Of a stretch of 27,594 nt of DNA, positions 7,741-14,660 are shown in pieces (positions within the stretch are counted from its first letter, which is position 1; each line of letters starts with the position of its first letter). The stretch spans positions 1 to 27,594 of the forward strand of contig USQL01000020.1 in the NCBI GenBank assembly GCA_900556935.1, read 5' to 3'. The DNA comes from an uncultured Eubacteriales bacterium (GTDB taxonomy: Bacteria; Bacillota; Clostridia; Oscillospirales; Oscillospiraceae). The notes below the pieces were generated by a model that searched no databases, was not told where the DNA came from, and was given only the letters and a program-made list of their open reading frames with translations. Both the position numbers and the translations under genes were made by a program.

Positions 7741-10341
7741 CTAACGGCGTACAAGTGTCCCCCCCCCCGAGAATTTTCCGCCAAGAACATTTCTCAGGGT
7801 GTGCGTCAGCAGGGCAATATCCAGGGGCTTTGCCACATGGGCGTTCATTCCGGCCTCCAGGCAGGCCTGCACGTCCTCCGAGAAGGCGTTGGCCGTCATG
7901 GCGATGATGGGAATGGTGGCACCCAAGGGGTTCTCGCCGTGTCGAATCGCTCTTGTGGCATCCAGGCCGTTCATCACCGGCATCTGAATATCCATCAGGA
8001 TGGCATCAAAATCCTCCGGCTTTACGCTTGCGAAGGCATCCACCAGCGCCTGTCCATTGGGGTGAATCACGCAGGCGGCCCCGTTCATATCCATAATGGC
8101 GCTGAGAATTTCCGCGTTGAGCACATTGTCCTCCGCGCAAAGGAAGCGCATTCCCTTTAGGCCCGAGCCGTCGTCCTCGCTGCCCTCCGGCAGCGCTCCG
8201 TTGGCCTGCTTCAGCGTCTGGGCCAGCGTGGAGAGGAACAGGGGCCGCTCCACCATCCAGTCTATCCCGGCCTTTTCGCCAAGCGGATTCTGCCCACCGT
8301 ACTCGCAGCAATAGATCAGGGTCGCTCCCCCGCTCTTTTCCCGAAGTCTGGGAAGAGACGCTTTCAGGCTCTGCCCCTCCAGGCGGCTTCCCAGGAGCAC
8401 CAGGTCGGTCTTTCCCTTGGAAAGCACACGGTCCGCCTGGGCTTCCGTTTTGGCGACTTGGACCACAGCCTCCGATTCCCGGAAAGCGGCGCGGATATTC
8501 TCCACAAAGTCCCCATCGTCGGAAATGGCCAGCACCTGCTTGCAGGGCAGCTCCACCGTTTCGCTCCTGTCGATTTCCATAGGCAGCGTCACCACAAAGG
8601 TGCTGCCCTGGTTTATCTGGCTTTCCACTTCAATGGTGCCGCCCATCAGGTCCACGATTTTCTTGGTAATGGCCATACCCAGGCCGGTTCCCTGGATTTT
8701 ATTGGTGGTGGAGTTCTCCGCCCGGGTAAAGGGCTCAAAGATTTTCTCCAGGAATTCCGGGGTCATGCCGCAGCCCGTGTCCTTTACCGAGAACTGAATC
8801 CGGGCAATGTCCCCATCCCCGCTCTCCAGTTCGGACACCTCAAACAGGATGCACCCGCCCTCCGGCGTATACTTGATGGCGTTGGACAGCAGATTAATGA
8901 TAATCTGCCGCACCCGAACCGCGTCGCCAATGAAGAACTCATGGACAATATCATGGAGCCGAATTTCAAAATGCTGCTTCCGCTCCCGGACCTGGGGATG
9001 GACGATGCTGTCCACCTGCCACACCTGGTCGGCAAGGCTGACGGACTCCCGGTTCAGCGTCACACCGCCGGACTCAATCTTGCTCATATCCAGCACGTCG
9101 TTAATCAGGCTCAGCAGGTGCTTGCTGGAGGTTTGGACCTTACGGATATACACACCCACCTTTTCCGGGTCATTGCGCTCATGCTCCATCAGCTTTGTGA
9201 TGCCCACAATGGCATTCATGGGGGTACGGATATCATGGGACATATTGGACAGGAACTCGCTCTTGGCCCGGTTGGCAGCATCCGCTCTGTTTTTGGCCAT
9301 TTCCAATTCTTGCATGGCTTTTTCCTGAAGCTGCCGCTTTTCTTCCTCATATGCCACTTTTTTATTGGAAATACTCACTTGGAAGGAAATGCAGACCAGA
9401 GCCGCACTCAGCAGGAAGACAATTCCCATATACCCAACCAATACCCGAATCACCGTCTTCTGATAGGCGATCAGGGAATTATTGACAACGGACCTTGCCA
9501 CAATGCAAATCAATCTGTGATTGCTGTTTGTTACCGGATAGCATCCAAGATAAAACGACGCGCCATACCCGTCAAATAATTCTATCGTCTGCTGCTTGCT
9601 CTGCACCGCGTCCAAAAGAGCGTCGTATTGCGCGTCGGAAATTCCCTTGTCCTTTCTGAGCTGCTTGAGCAGGGCATAATTGCGATAAAATTTTTCGCCG
9701 GGTTGGTTTGTATAGTTGACGATGCCATTTCCGTCCACCAGGAAGATGTATGCCTCTCCGCCGTAGCCGTTCAGCTCCAGCATCGTATCAATATTGGTAC
9801 GGTCCAGCAGCGCGGCGATTGCGTTGTAATCCTCCCCATCTACGGTATACGTTTCGCAGGGAATCGCAATGAGGAAATAATTCCCGTTTGTCCCATTGGA
9901 ACTCAGGGTGACGCTCTGGGCAATTTTCTGATCTTGATGCAGGTCAATCAGCATCTGGCTTTGGATATCCAGGCGTGTTTTCCTGCCGTCGGTTGTGGTG
10001 ACCTCGCCGTTATTTTTCATAAATAACAGCCGTTCCGCATCCTCCGGCGCTATGCTGTCAAGAAACGCTTTGGACTTCTCCTGGGAAATTTCTCTCCGTC
10101 CATCCTGAAACAGGAACCGCTCGGTCTGCTCCAGTCTGCTGAAATACGCGTTGACCTGAATATCATAGGACTGGGACATCTGCTCCATGACGGTTGCCAT
10201 ATTGTTCTTTCCATTGGCTTCAATATAGCTTTCCACTCTTTTCAGAATCAGTCGGCCCCCCATGATACTGACGCTGATTAGAACGGCGATGAGGGCAATG
10301 CTGATTATGATTCTAAAGTTTGCTTTCCTTTGTTTTTTCAT
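7741..10341 (-). CDS. Membrane hybrid histidine kinase with degenerate and intact receiver domains
   Basis: An 866-residue hybrid sensor kinase. In order (numbering from the ATG): a TM helix (about 9-32), an extracytoplasmic Cache-like sensor (about 35-295), a second TM (about 298-322), a short coiled coil, HisKA with phospho-accepting His369 (SNMSHDIRTPMNAI), HATPase with NLLSNAIKY, DTGCGM and GTGLGM boxes, a receiver-like domain (about 601-708) lacking the phospho-acceptor Asp (LLGSRLEG where D is expected), and a complete receiver with Asp784 in LMDIQMPVMNG. No DNA-binding output domain is present, so the signal must leave by phosphotransfer or interaction. Start: ATG at 10341 with GGAG 9 bases upstream; an in-frame TTG at 10347 is too close to that site. 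It follows the binding-protein gene with no gap, which suggests the lipoprotein feeds it a ligand. A run of ten G residues lies six codons from the end. Confidence 0.92.
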   Translation of the reverse strand: MKKQRKANFRIIISIALIAVLISVSIMGGRLILKRVESYIEANGKNNMATVMEQMSQSYDIQVNAYFSRLEQTERFLFQDGRREISQEKSKAFLDSIAPEDAERLLFMKNNGEVTTTDGRKTRLDIQSQMLIDLHQDQKIAQSVTLSSNGTNGNYFLIAIPCETYTVDGEDYNAIAALLDRTNIDTMLELNGYGGEAYIFLVDGNGIVNYTNQPGEKFYRNYALLKQLRKDKGISDAQYDALLDAVQSKQQTIELFDGYGASFYLGCYPVTNSNHRLICIVARSVVNNSLIAYQKTVIRVLVGYMGIVFLLSAALVCISFQVSISNKKVAYEEEKRQLQEKAMQELEMAKNRADAANRAKSEFLSNMSHDIRTPMNAIVGITKLMEHERNDPEKVGVYIRKVQTSSKHLLSLINDVLDMSKIESGGVTLNRESVSLADQVWQVDSIVHPQVRERKQHFEIRLHDIVHEFFIGDAVRVRQIIINLLSNAIKYTPEGGCILFEVSELESGDGDIARIQFSVKDTGCGMTPEFLEKIFEPFTRAENSTTNKIQGTGLGMAITKKIVDLMGGTIEVESQINQGSTFVVTLPMEIDRSETVELPCKQVLAISDDGDFVENIRAAFRESEAVVQVAKTEAQADRVLSKGKTDLVLLGSRLEGQSLKASLPRLREKSGGATLIYCCEYGGQNPLGEKAGIDWMVERPLFLSTLAQTLKQANGALPEGSEDDGSGLKGMRFLCAEDNVLNAEILSAIMDMNGAACVIHPNGQALVDAFASVKPEDFDAILMDIQMPVMNGLDATRAIRHGENPLGATIPIIAMTANAFSEDVQACLEAGMNAHVAKPLDIALLTHTLRNVLGGKFSGGGTLVRR
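7759..7768. repeat. Homopolymer of ten C (G10 in the kinase coding strand)
   Basis: A C10 tract on the plus strand falls at the 3' end of the hybrid kinase gene, coding Gly-Gly-Gly. Loss or gain of one base would only rewrite the last few residues after the receiver domain. It may be a slippage-prone site or a sequencing-length error. Confidence 0.9.
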
Positions 10342-10347
10342 CCGCAA

Positions 10348-12195
10348 TTACTCCCAGGCGTTTCCGGCCACTTCTATGTAGTCCTCCGGCGCGCAGGGCT
10401 GCTGCCCACCGGCCAGGACGGAGCTCCACGCGTTTTCCAGCTTGACATCCAGATTTTTGATTTCCATGTCAGGGTAAAGCGTTTTCAAAACCGTCCGTAC
10501 ATCATTTGTCAGCATAATTTCATATTCTTCGCTATCGTCAATGGAATGCCCTTCCAGCTCAATCTCTTTCAGCTTGAAATGGTCCGCTTCCGGTTCCAGA
10601 ATCAGCTTCATGCCCGAGGCAACCGGGAGTTCATACGGATTGGTTGGGCGGAAATTCCCCTCCGTGCCCGTCAGATACCCGTTGACCAGCTCCTTCACCT
10701 GCGCGCCGGTCAGGCTTGCTGACCAAAGAAACGTTCCGTCATTCTGGGCAACCATCATACGGGCCTGTGTCGCCGTGCAGCTTCCGGCGTAAATCGAGGA
10801 AGTGTAGTAGCAATAGGACGAGAAGGCCAGCTCTACATTTTGGTCCTTTCGAACCGTCGTCAAAATAGAGGACGCGGCATCCCGCCCGCACCGATTGTTG
10901 AGCGCAATGTCATACTGTTTTTGGAACTCGATTACGCTGGGTTCCGGTTCCTTCTGGCCGCATACCGCGCGCTGAAACGCCTCATAGGCTTCACGCTCGT
11001 CCATCTGGCCGGACAGGAGCCCCTTCACCGCCTGAAGACTTCCCGAAAACGAACCGTTGGAGGCATAACGAATATAGAACGCGTTATTCTTAACCTGTTC
11101 CTCCACGCCCGTCATTCCCTCGAAGCTGGAGCCCACATGGGCCGTATAGGAAATCATCCCATTCCCGTCCGCCACAAGCCTCTGGCCTTCCTCCGAAAGG
11201 AAGCAGTCCAGCACCTTCATGGCAAGGTTCAGCTTTTCTTCCCTGTTTTCCAGCTCCTTATTCAGGGCAATGTTAAGGGACGGATAGGTGTAAATCCAGC
11301 TTTCGTCCGAGGTCTGAGAAAAGTACGGAAGTCTTACCAGCTCGCTGTCCATGTTGGCTTTCAGATATTCCATAACACTGGGTGTTCCCCGAAACATAGC
11401 GGCTTCCCCGTTGACAAAGCGTTCCAGGGCCGTTTCCAGGTCGCAGTCTAAATTCTCCGCCGTCAAATACGTGTCTTCCAGGAAGGTTTTTACCTCCGCG
11501 AATATCCGGTTCCAGAACTGGGGATGGAACGCCTCCTCTTCCAGCGAAGATTCGATGCTGCTTCTCCACTCAATCCCGTCGATACTGGAAAACTGGTCAA
11601 TCGCGGCACCCTGAATCAGGGAGTGTGCCGCCCAATCCATCCCCAGCCCCATGGAATAGGGTTTTACCCCTTTTTCGTGAAGCTTTGCGCAGCATTCCTT
11701 CAATTCTTCGTAATTCTTGGGAATTTCAATCCCGTACCTGTCAAACAGCGATTTGTTCGCAATCATTGTTTCCGGAATTCCACAAACCGGCAGCCATTTG
11801 ATGGCCCCGTCGCTGTCCGCGTAATATTGCAGCGCGTAGGGATAGAACTCCGAAACGACATCATACGCGCTCATATCCAATAGATACGGCTGCAGGGCTT
11901 CCACATCCTTTTGCGAAAAGCGTCTTGTGGTAATGATATCCGGCAAGTCACCGTGCTCCGCGAAATAATTATACAAATCCACATTGTTGTTGCCAACAAT
12001 AAATTCGATTTTCTGATCCGGAATCTGTTCCTTGATATATGGAACAACATCCTCCATCATATTGTTGTTCCATATATAAACAGTCAGATGGTCATCCTTT
12101 TCTTTCACGCTTCTTTTTAGCGTTCCGCAGGCGGTCAGCAGCGCCATGGCACAGGCAAGTGCCAGCAATCGGCCGAGGATTCTCTTTTTCTTCAT
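10348..12195 (-). CDS. Lipoprotein: extracellular solute-binding domain fused to a 5'-nucleotidase C-terminal-like domain
   Basis: A 615-residue lipoprotein. Residues 1-22 are a signal peptide ending in lipobox LLTAC, with Cys23 as the lipid anchor. Residues about 35-430 form a family 1 extracellular solute-binding domain (LTVYIWNNN start, then NYEELKECCAKL and IALNKELENREEKLNLAMKVLDCFLSEEGQRL, the usual ABC binding-protein landmarks). After a helical linker, about 460-612 resembles the C-terminal domain of bacterial 5'-nucleotidases, notably FLWSASLTGAQVKELVNG; the metallophosphatase half is absent. No ABC permease genes are near; instead the hybrid kinase follows at once (TAA then its ribosome site). 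This argues for a sensory receptor role rather than uptake. The ATG at 12195 has AGGGG 9 bases upstream; an upstream open extension is leader. First-half assignment is strong, second-half moderate. Confidence 0.82.
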   Translation of the reverse strand: MKKKRILGRLLALACAMALLTACGTLKRSVKEKDDHLTVYIWNNNMMEDVVPYIKEQIPDQKIEFIVGNNNVDLYNYFAEHGDLPDIITTRRFSQKDVEALQPYLLDMSAYDVVSEFYPYALQYYADSDGAIKWLPVCGIPETMIANKSLFDRYGIEIPKNYEELKECCAKLHEKGVKPYSMGLGMDWAAHSLIQGAAIDQFSSIDGIEWRSSIESSLEEEAFHPQFWNRIFAEVKTFLEDTYLTAENLDCDLETALERFVNGEAAMFRGTPSVMEYLKANMDSELVRLPYFSQTSDESWIYTYPSLNIALNKELENREEKLNLAMKVLDCFLSEEGQRLVADGNGMISYTAHVGSSFEGMTGVEEQVKNNAFYIRYASNGSFSGSLQAVKGLLSGQMDEREAYEAFQRAVCGQKEPEPSVIEFQKQYDIALNNRCGRDAASSILTTVRKDQNVELAFSSYCYYTSSIYAGSCTATQARMMVAQNDGTFLWSASLTGAQVKELVNGYLTGTEGNFRPTNPYELPVASGMKLILEPEADHFKLKEIELEGHSIDDSEEYEIMLTNDVRTVLKTLYPDMEIKNLDVKLENAWSSVLAGGQQPCAPEDYIEVAGNAWE

Positions 12196-12372
12196 CGCTC
12201 CGGTCCCCTTCATTCTTTGAATTTGCATCCTGCAAAGACTGTCAAAAGCCGTCCATTCCGTGTTTCGGCTGCTTTTACTACATAATTTTCGTTCTGTTGT
12301 AGACGTGCGGGGGTGTGATTGGCTGTTTTCCGAAGAAAAGTCTTTTTTGCCCGGCTTTGGGTACTCCAACAG

Positions 12373-12406
12373 CGGGCAGAAACAGCGCTTTCAAAATTTC
12401 TGCCCG
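12373..12406. promoter_or_regulatory. Leader hairpin upstream of the binding-protein gene
   Basis: CGGGCAGAAA (12373-12382) pairs perfectly with TTTCTGCCCG (12397-12406) around a 14-base loop. It lies in the roughly 260-base leader between the promoter at 12492-12464 and the binding-protein start at 12195. No known riboswitch consensus was recognised there. Confidence 0.5.
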
Positions 12407-12458
12407 TATTCGACAGAAAAGACGCGCCAGACATTTGAAATTTCCGCGACAAGCACCT

Positions 12459-12492
12459 ATACTATTATAGTATTTGGAGAAACGATTGTAAA
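12459..12492 (-). promoter_or_regulatory. Promoter with overlapping palindrome for the binding-protein/kinase operon
   Basis: TTTACA (12492-12487), a 17-bp spacer and a perfect TATAAT (12469-12464) on the minus strand. The -10 is centred in the palindrome ATACTATTATAGTAT (12459-12473, perfect 6-bp arms), a natural place for a repressor. The predicted start is near 12457. Confidence 0.8.
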
Positions 12493-12527
12493 GTCATATG
12501 TAAAAAACAACAGAACGAAAATGATGT

Positions 12528-12680
12528 GGTCACCAGCCCCAGCCGCTCCATTTGGGCAGCGAACACCTTTCAGTCGCGGGCATACTTCTGGAGCGTTGCC
12601 TTGGACCGTTCCTCCTCCCGCAAAAAGTTCAGGAACTGCTCGATCATGGAATGGGTAATGACTGTCTGTTTTTCCGGCAT
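12528..12680 (-). pseudogene. Truncated tyrosine recombinase/integrase N-terminus
   Basis: From the ATG at 12680, with GGGAGGA 6 bases upstream, 36 codons read as the start of a phage-integrase SAM-like core-binding domain (FLNFLREEERSKATLQKY, the classic helix preceding the catalytic domain). A TGA follows at 12572-12570 after KYARD. Restoring one C there would give ARDLKVFAAQMERLGL, so a 1-base deletion is the simplest explanation. Recognisable sequence then stops at 12528, at the edge of the inverted repeat segment. The catalytic R-H-R-Y domain is missing. It is dead, but shows that an integrative element once sat here. Confidence 0.68.
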
Positions 12681-12843
12681 GGTGGTTCCTCCCAAAATGT
12701 AGTAACCCTATTCTACCGAAAAAACCGCGGGTCTATTCCATGCATTCGCAGCAGTTCCCTTGGATTTTCCTATACAAAATTCCGTACATTCTAACCGAAT
12801 GGTTATTTCAGCGTCCTGTCCGATTTTACAACTGTTTTAAGCT

Positions 12844-12981
12844 CTATTTTGTCCGTTTTTCCATATCGATTTTGCCTAATTTTGTCCGCTTTTCCAACCC
12901 GCAAGGCTTTGGCAGCGCGCCGCCTGCACTCCTGTACAGCACATGGCACTTGCGGTCAAATTGCAGTTCGTTGTCTTTCAT
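12844..12981 (-). CDS. Small hypothetical protein downstream of the ZIP transporter (45 aa)
   Basis: A 45-codon frame starting 15 bases after the ZIP stop codon, with GAGGT 7 bases before its ATG, so it could be the fourth gene of that operon. The product starts MKDNELQFDRKCHVLYRSAG and ends in a basic repeat (EKRTKLGKID then MEKRTK) coded by two copies of a 17-bp sequence at a 33-bp period (12846-12862 and 12879-12895). I do not recognise a family. The good ribosome site is the main support; it may be a decayed end of a longer gene. Confidence 0.4.
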   Translation of the reverse strand: MKDNELQFDRKCHVLYRSAGGALPKPCGLEKRTKLGKIDMEKRTK

Positions 12982-12996
12982 GGTTATTACCTCATA

Positions 12997-13776
12997 TCAG
13001 CCCAACGCCACGTCCAGCGCCATCATAATGCTGAAGCCCACGGCAAAGGCAAGTGTTCCAAGGTTGGAATGTTTGCCCTGAGACATTTCCGGGATCAGCT
13101 CCTCCACCACTACATAGAGCATCGCCCCTGCGGCAAAGCTCAGCAAGTATGGAAGAGCCGGGACAATCAGCCTTGCGCCGAGAATGGTCAGCACAGCCCC
13201 AATTGGCTCCACAATGCCGGAGAGAACACCGCCAACAAACGCCCGTCCCTTACTCTCTCCCTCTGCCCGAAGAGGCATAGAGATGATCGCCCCTTCCGGA
13301 AAATTCTGAATGGCGATGCCAATGGACAGTGCCAACGCACCCGCTGCCGTAATCTGTGTGCTTCCGGAGAGGAGTCCCGCGTAGACCACGCCTACAGCCA
13401 TTCCCTCCGGAATGTTGTGCAGCGTTACTGCCAACACCATCATCGTTGTTTTTTGAAGCTGGCTTTTCGGTCCCTCTACCTGATTGCTCTTTGCATGGAG
13501 ATGGGGAATCAGATGGTCAAGCCCCAGCAGGAACAAAACACCAATCCAGAATCCAACAAACGCTGGAAAAAACGCCAGCTTTTCCATCCATGCCGCCTGT
13601 TCAATCGCGGGAATCAACAGGCTCCAGACGGAAGCGGCCACCATCACACCGGCGGCAAAGCCGGTAAGGCCGCGCTGTATGGCATCCCCCAGCTGTCTGC
13701 GCATGAAGAATACGCAGGCCGCCCCTAGCGTCGTGCCGAGAAATGGAATCAGAATACCAGAAACTGTCTGTCTCAT
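12997..13776 (-). CDS. ZIP-family metal transporter (ZupT-like)
   Basis: A 259-residue, eight-TM divalent metal permease of the ZIP family, importing Zn2+ or related metals across the cytoplasmic membrane. The metal-path motifs are present: HNIPEGMAVG in TM4 and QNFPEGAI in TM5. The short cytoplasmic loop between TM3 and TM4 has a single weak His segment (HLIPHLHAK). The start is taken at 13776 because its ATG overlaps the stop of the preceding small gene (ATGA), a sign of translational coupling; an in-frame ATG at 13794 would lie inside that gene. It is the third gene of an operon beginning at 14146. Metal specificity cannot be read from sequence. The regulator is likely a metal sensor acting at the paired repeats upstream. 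Confidence 0.9.
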   Translation of the reverse strand: MRQTVSGILIPFLGTTLGAACVFFMRRQLGDAIQRGLTGFAAGVMVAASVWSLLIPAIEQAAWMEKLAFFPAFVGFWIGVLFLLGLDHLIPHLHAKSNQVEGPKSQLQKTTMMVLAVTLHNIPEGMAVGVVYAGLLSGSTQITAAGALALSIGIAIQNFPEGAIISMPLRAEGESKGRAFVGGVLSGIVEPIGAVLTILGARLIVPALPYLLSFAAGAMLYVVVEELIPEMSQGKHSNLGTLAFAVGFSIMMALDVALG

Positions 13777-13910
13777 GTGCAGCTGTCCTTCCATTCTGCC
13801 CCACAGCGAATTTTCAGGCAGACATCGCAGCAGTCTCCGCCTCGGCCCAGGGTTTTCGTACGGTGCCAGAGAAGCACCAGATGCTCCTGCCCGAATTCAA
13901 AGCACTTCAT
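13773..13910 (-). CDS. Small cysteine-rich protein coupled to the ZIP gene (45 aa)
   Basis: A 45-residue frame with AAAGGAG 7 bases before the ATG. It overlaps both neighbours by ATGA junctions: its ATG overlaps the stop of the 79-residue gene and its TGA overlaps the ZIP start, so all three are probably translated in series. The product starts MKCFEFGQEHLVLLWHRTKT and ends in a Cys cluster (GDCCDVCLKIRCG plus one more Cys), six Cys in total, and has no TM helix. With a metal transporter next to it, a metal-binding or metal-handing role is attractive but only inferred. I do not recognise the family. The double coupling is strong evidence that it is a real gene. Confidence 0.68.
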   Translation of the reverse strand: MKCFEFGQEHLVLLWHRTKTLGRGGDCCDVCLKIRCGAEWKDSCT

Positions 13911-14146
13911 CTGCCGACTCCTTTCAGAAATCCGGCTTTTGCACCTTCTTCGGTATCATCCGTTTCATCGTAGGCATCATAGGGTTCGGAAGAGTCGTGT
14001 ACACGCTTTTTGAAGGGAGAGCACAGTTTATCCTTTGCACCCACATGTCCGTCCACCCAACCGGTGTCCAGAGGCTTGAAAATCTCCTTGCCTCGGAACA
14101 TTTTACTCATTTCCTTTTTCTGAAACTCCGTCGCTTTATTTGACAT
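13907..14146 (-). CDS. Hypothetical protein, first gene of the ZIP operon (79 aa)
   Basis: A 79-residue protein starting at the ATG at 14146, which has an excellent AAAGGAGGA site 7 bases upstream. The N-terminal half is basic and amphipathic (MSNKATEFQKKEMSKMFRGK) followed by FKPLDTGWVDGHVGAKDK; the C-terminal half is acidic (EPYDAYDETDDTEE). No signal peptide or TM is seen. The first 50 residues faintly recall the leading segment of some clostridial metallo-beta-lactamase-fold proteins, so it might be a truncated relative, but the ATGA overlap with the next gene argues for a functional small gene. Transcribed from the promoter at 14349-14321. Function unknown. Confidence 0.6.
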   Translation of the reverse strand: MSNKATEFQKKEMSKMFRGKEIFKPLDTGWVDGHVGAKDKLCSPFKKRVHDSSEPYDAYDETDDTEEGAKAGFLKGVGR

Positions 14147-14164
14147 TGGTATTTCCTCCTTTAA

Positions 14165-14180
14165 GTTAGTGCAGGCTAAC
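14165..14180. promoter_or_regulatory. Operator candidate 1: GTTAG-N6-CTAAC
   Basis: A perfect 5-bp-arm inverted repeat with a 6-base centre, directly upstream of the ribosome site of the ZIP operon. It matches site 2 in arms and spacing. The GTTAG/CTAAC arms resemble half-sites of DtxR-family metal regulators (TTAGGTTAG...), although the spacing differs; this attribution is inference. Confidence 0.55.
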
Positions 14181-14198
14181 CATTGCACGCAAAGAGCG

Positions 14199-14214
14199 GT
14201 TAGAGTGCGCTAAC
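14199..14214. promoter_or_regulatory. Operator candidate 2: GTTAG-N6-CTAAC
   Basis: A second copy with identical arms and spacer length, 34 bp (about three helical turns) from site 1. Its flanks extend pairing (AGAGC/GCTCT with one mismatch), so as RNA it would also form a hairpin. It lies between the promoter and the first gene. Confidence 0.55.
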
Positions 14215-14320
14215 TGCTCTGCTTTTGAAATGCCGCATTTCCGCGGCTTTTCCGCCTGGGCGACAGCTCCCAGCTTGCTTTTCATTTGCGGTTTACGACT
14301 GCTCTCATTTCTCTGGTCAT

Positions 14321-14349
14321 ATAATAGCAAGCATTCATTTCACTGTCAA
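14321..14349 (-). promoter_or_regulatory. Promoter of the ZIP operon
   Basis: TTGACA (14349-14344), a 17-bp spacer and TATTAT (14326-14321) on the minus strand. The leader is about 170 bases and contains the two GTTAG/CTAAC repeats and further hairpins (GCCGC/GCGGC and GAAATG/CATTTC near 14227-14247, CTGGG/CCCAG near 14256-14273). No known riboswitch was recognised. Confidence 0.85.
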
Positions 14350-14418
14350 GATTTCAATAGGCATTCTTCATGTACACAATTCACTGAAATCATTTTCTGA
14401 ATCGCTGCCTGCGATATA

Positions 14419-14443
14419 TACCCAAGCCAATCCGGGTAGGTGG
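14419..14443. repeat. 25-bp direct repeat, copy 1
   Basis: A 25-bp sequence beginning TACCCAAG and ending GGGTAGGTGG. It recurs at 15402-15426 with one difference (G to A at position 8). The two copies are 983 bp apart and bracket the RelB remnant, the XRE gene and the membrane-protein gene. Each copy contains the inverted pair TACCC/GGGTA. Confidence 0.85.
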
Positions 14444-14451
14444 TATGAACG

Positions 14452-14628
14452 ATGGCAAGCAAAACCGCAAACGTAATGGCCCGTGTGGAGCCCCAGGTAA
14501 AAGAGCAGGCCGAAGAAATCATGGATATGCTGGGCATACCCGTTTCTGTGGTCATCAACACACTCCATATGACTGATACTGAGAGCGCCCGGACGAAAAA
14601 TGTTTGGGCGCTCTTACTGTATGAATAA
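14452..14628 (+). pseudogene. Truncated RelB/DinJ-family antitoxin
   Basis: The first 39 codons encode a typical RelB/DinJ ribbon-helix-helix N-terminus (MASKTANVMARVEPQVKEQA, then LGIPVSVVINTL). The family normally continues for another 40-60 residues to the toxin-binding tail. Here, after codon 39, the frame runs into unrelated sequence carrying a 9-bp-stem hairpin (14582-14590 with 14606-14614) and stops at 58 codons. No RelE/YafQ toxin gene follows. It is best read as the remnant of a toxin-antitoxin locus. Its ATG lies 8 bases after the 25-bp repeat and has no strong ribosome site. Confidence 0.75.
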
Positions 14629-14660
14629 ATTGTAATCCTCCCATGATAAAGAAGTAAATG

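Larger units (their letters stand above)
12280..12527. mobile_element. Candidate MITE-like insertion (248 bp, 21-bp inverted ends)
   Basis: Bases 12280-12300 and 12507-12527 are inverted repeats matching at 20 of 21 positions (the shared core is ACAACAGAACGAAAAT and its complement). The outer right edge falls exactly where the integrase fragment loses coding sense. No open frame inside looks real. The segment contains the promoter and a 10-bp-stem hairpin serving the binding-protein/kinase operon. I see no clear target-site duplication, so insertion is inferred, and paired protein-binding sites remain possible. Confidence 0.45.

Noticed and set aside
12210..12452. 80-codon minus-strand frame in the leader of the binding-protein gene
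   Set aside because: No ribosome site, low-complexity basic product, and it crosses one end of the inverted-repeat segment; more likely untranslated leader.
13907..14146. Metallo-beta-lactamase-fold protein
   Set aside because: Only a faint resemblance in the first 50 residues, and no HxHxDH motif is present; left as hypothetical.
14147..14320. Possible metal riboswitch in the ZIP operon leader
   Set aside because: Several hairpins are present but I could not match the conserved cores of the Mn (yybP-ykoY) or NiCo riboswitches. The two equal GTTAG/CTAAC repeats fit protein operators better.
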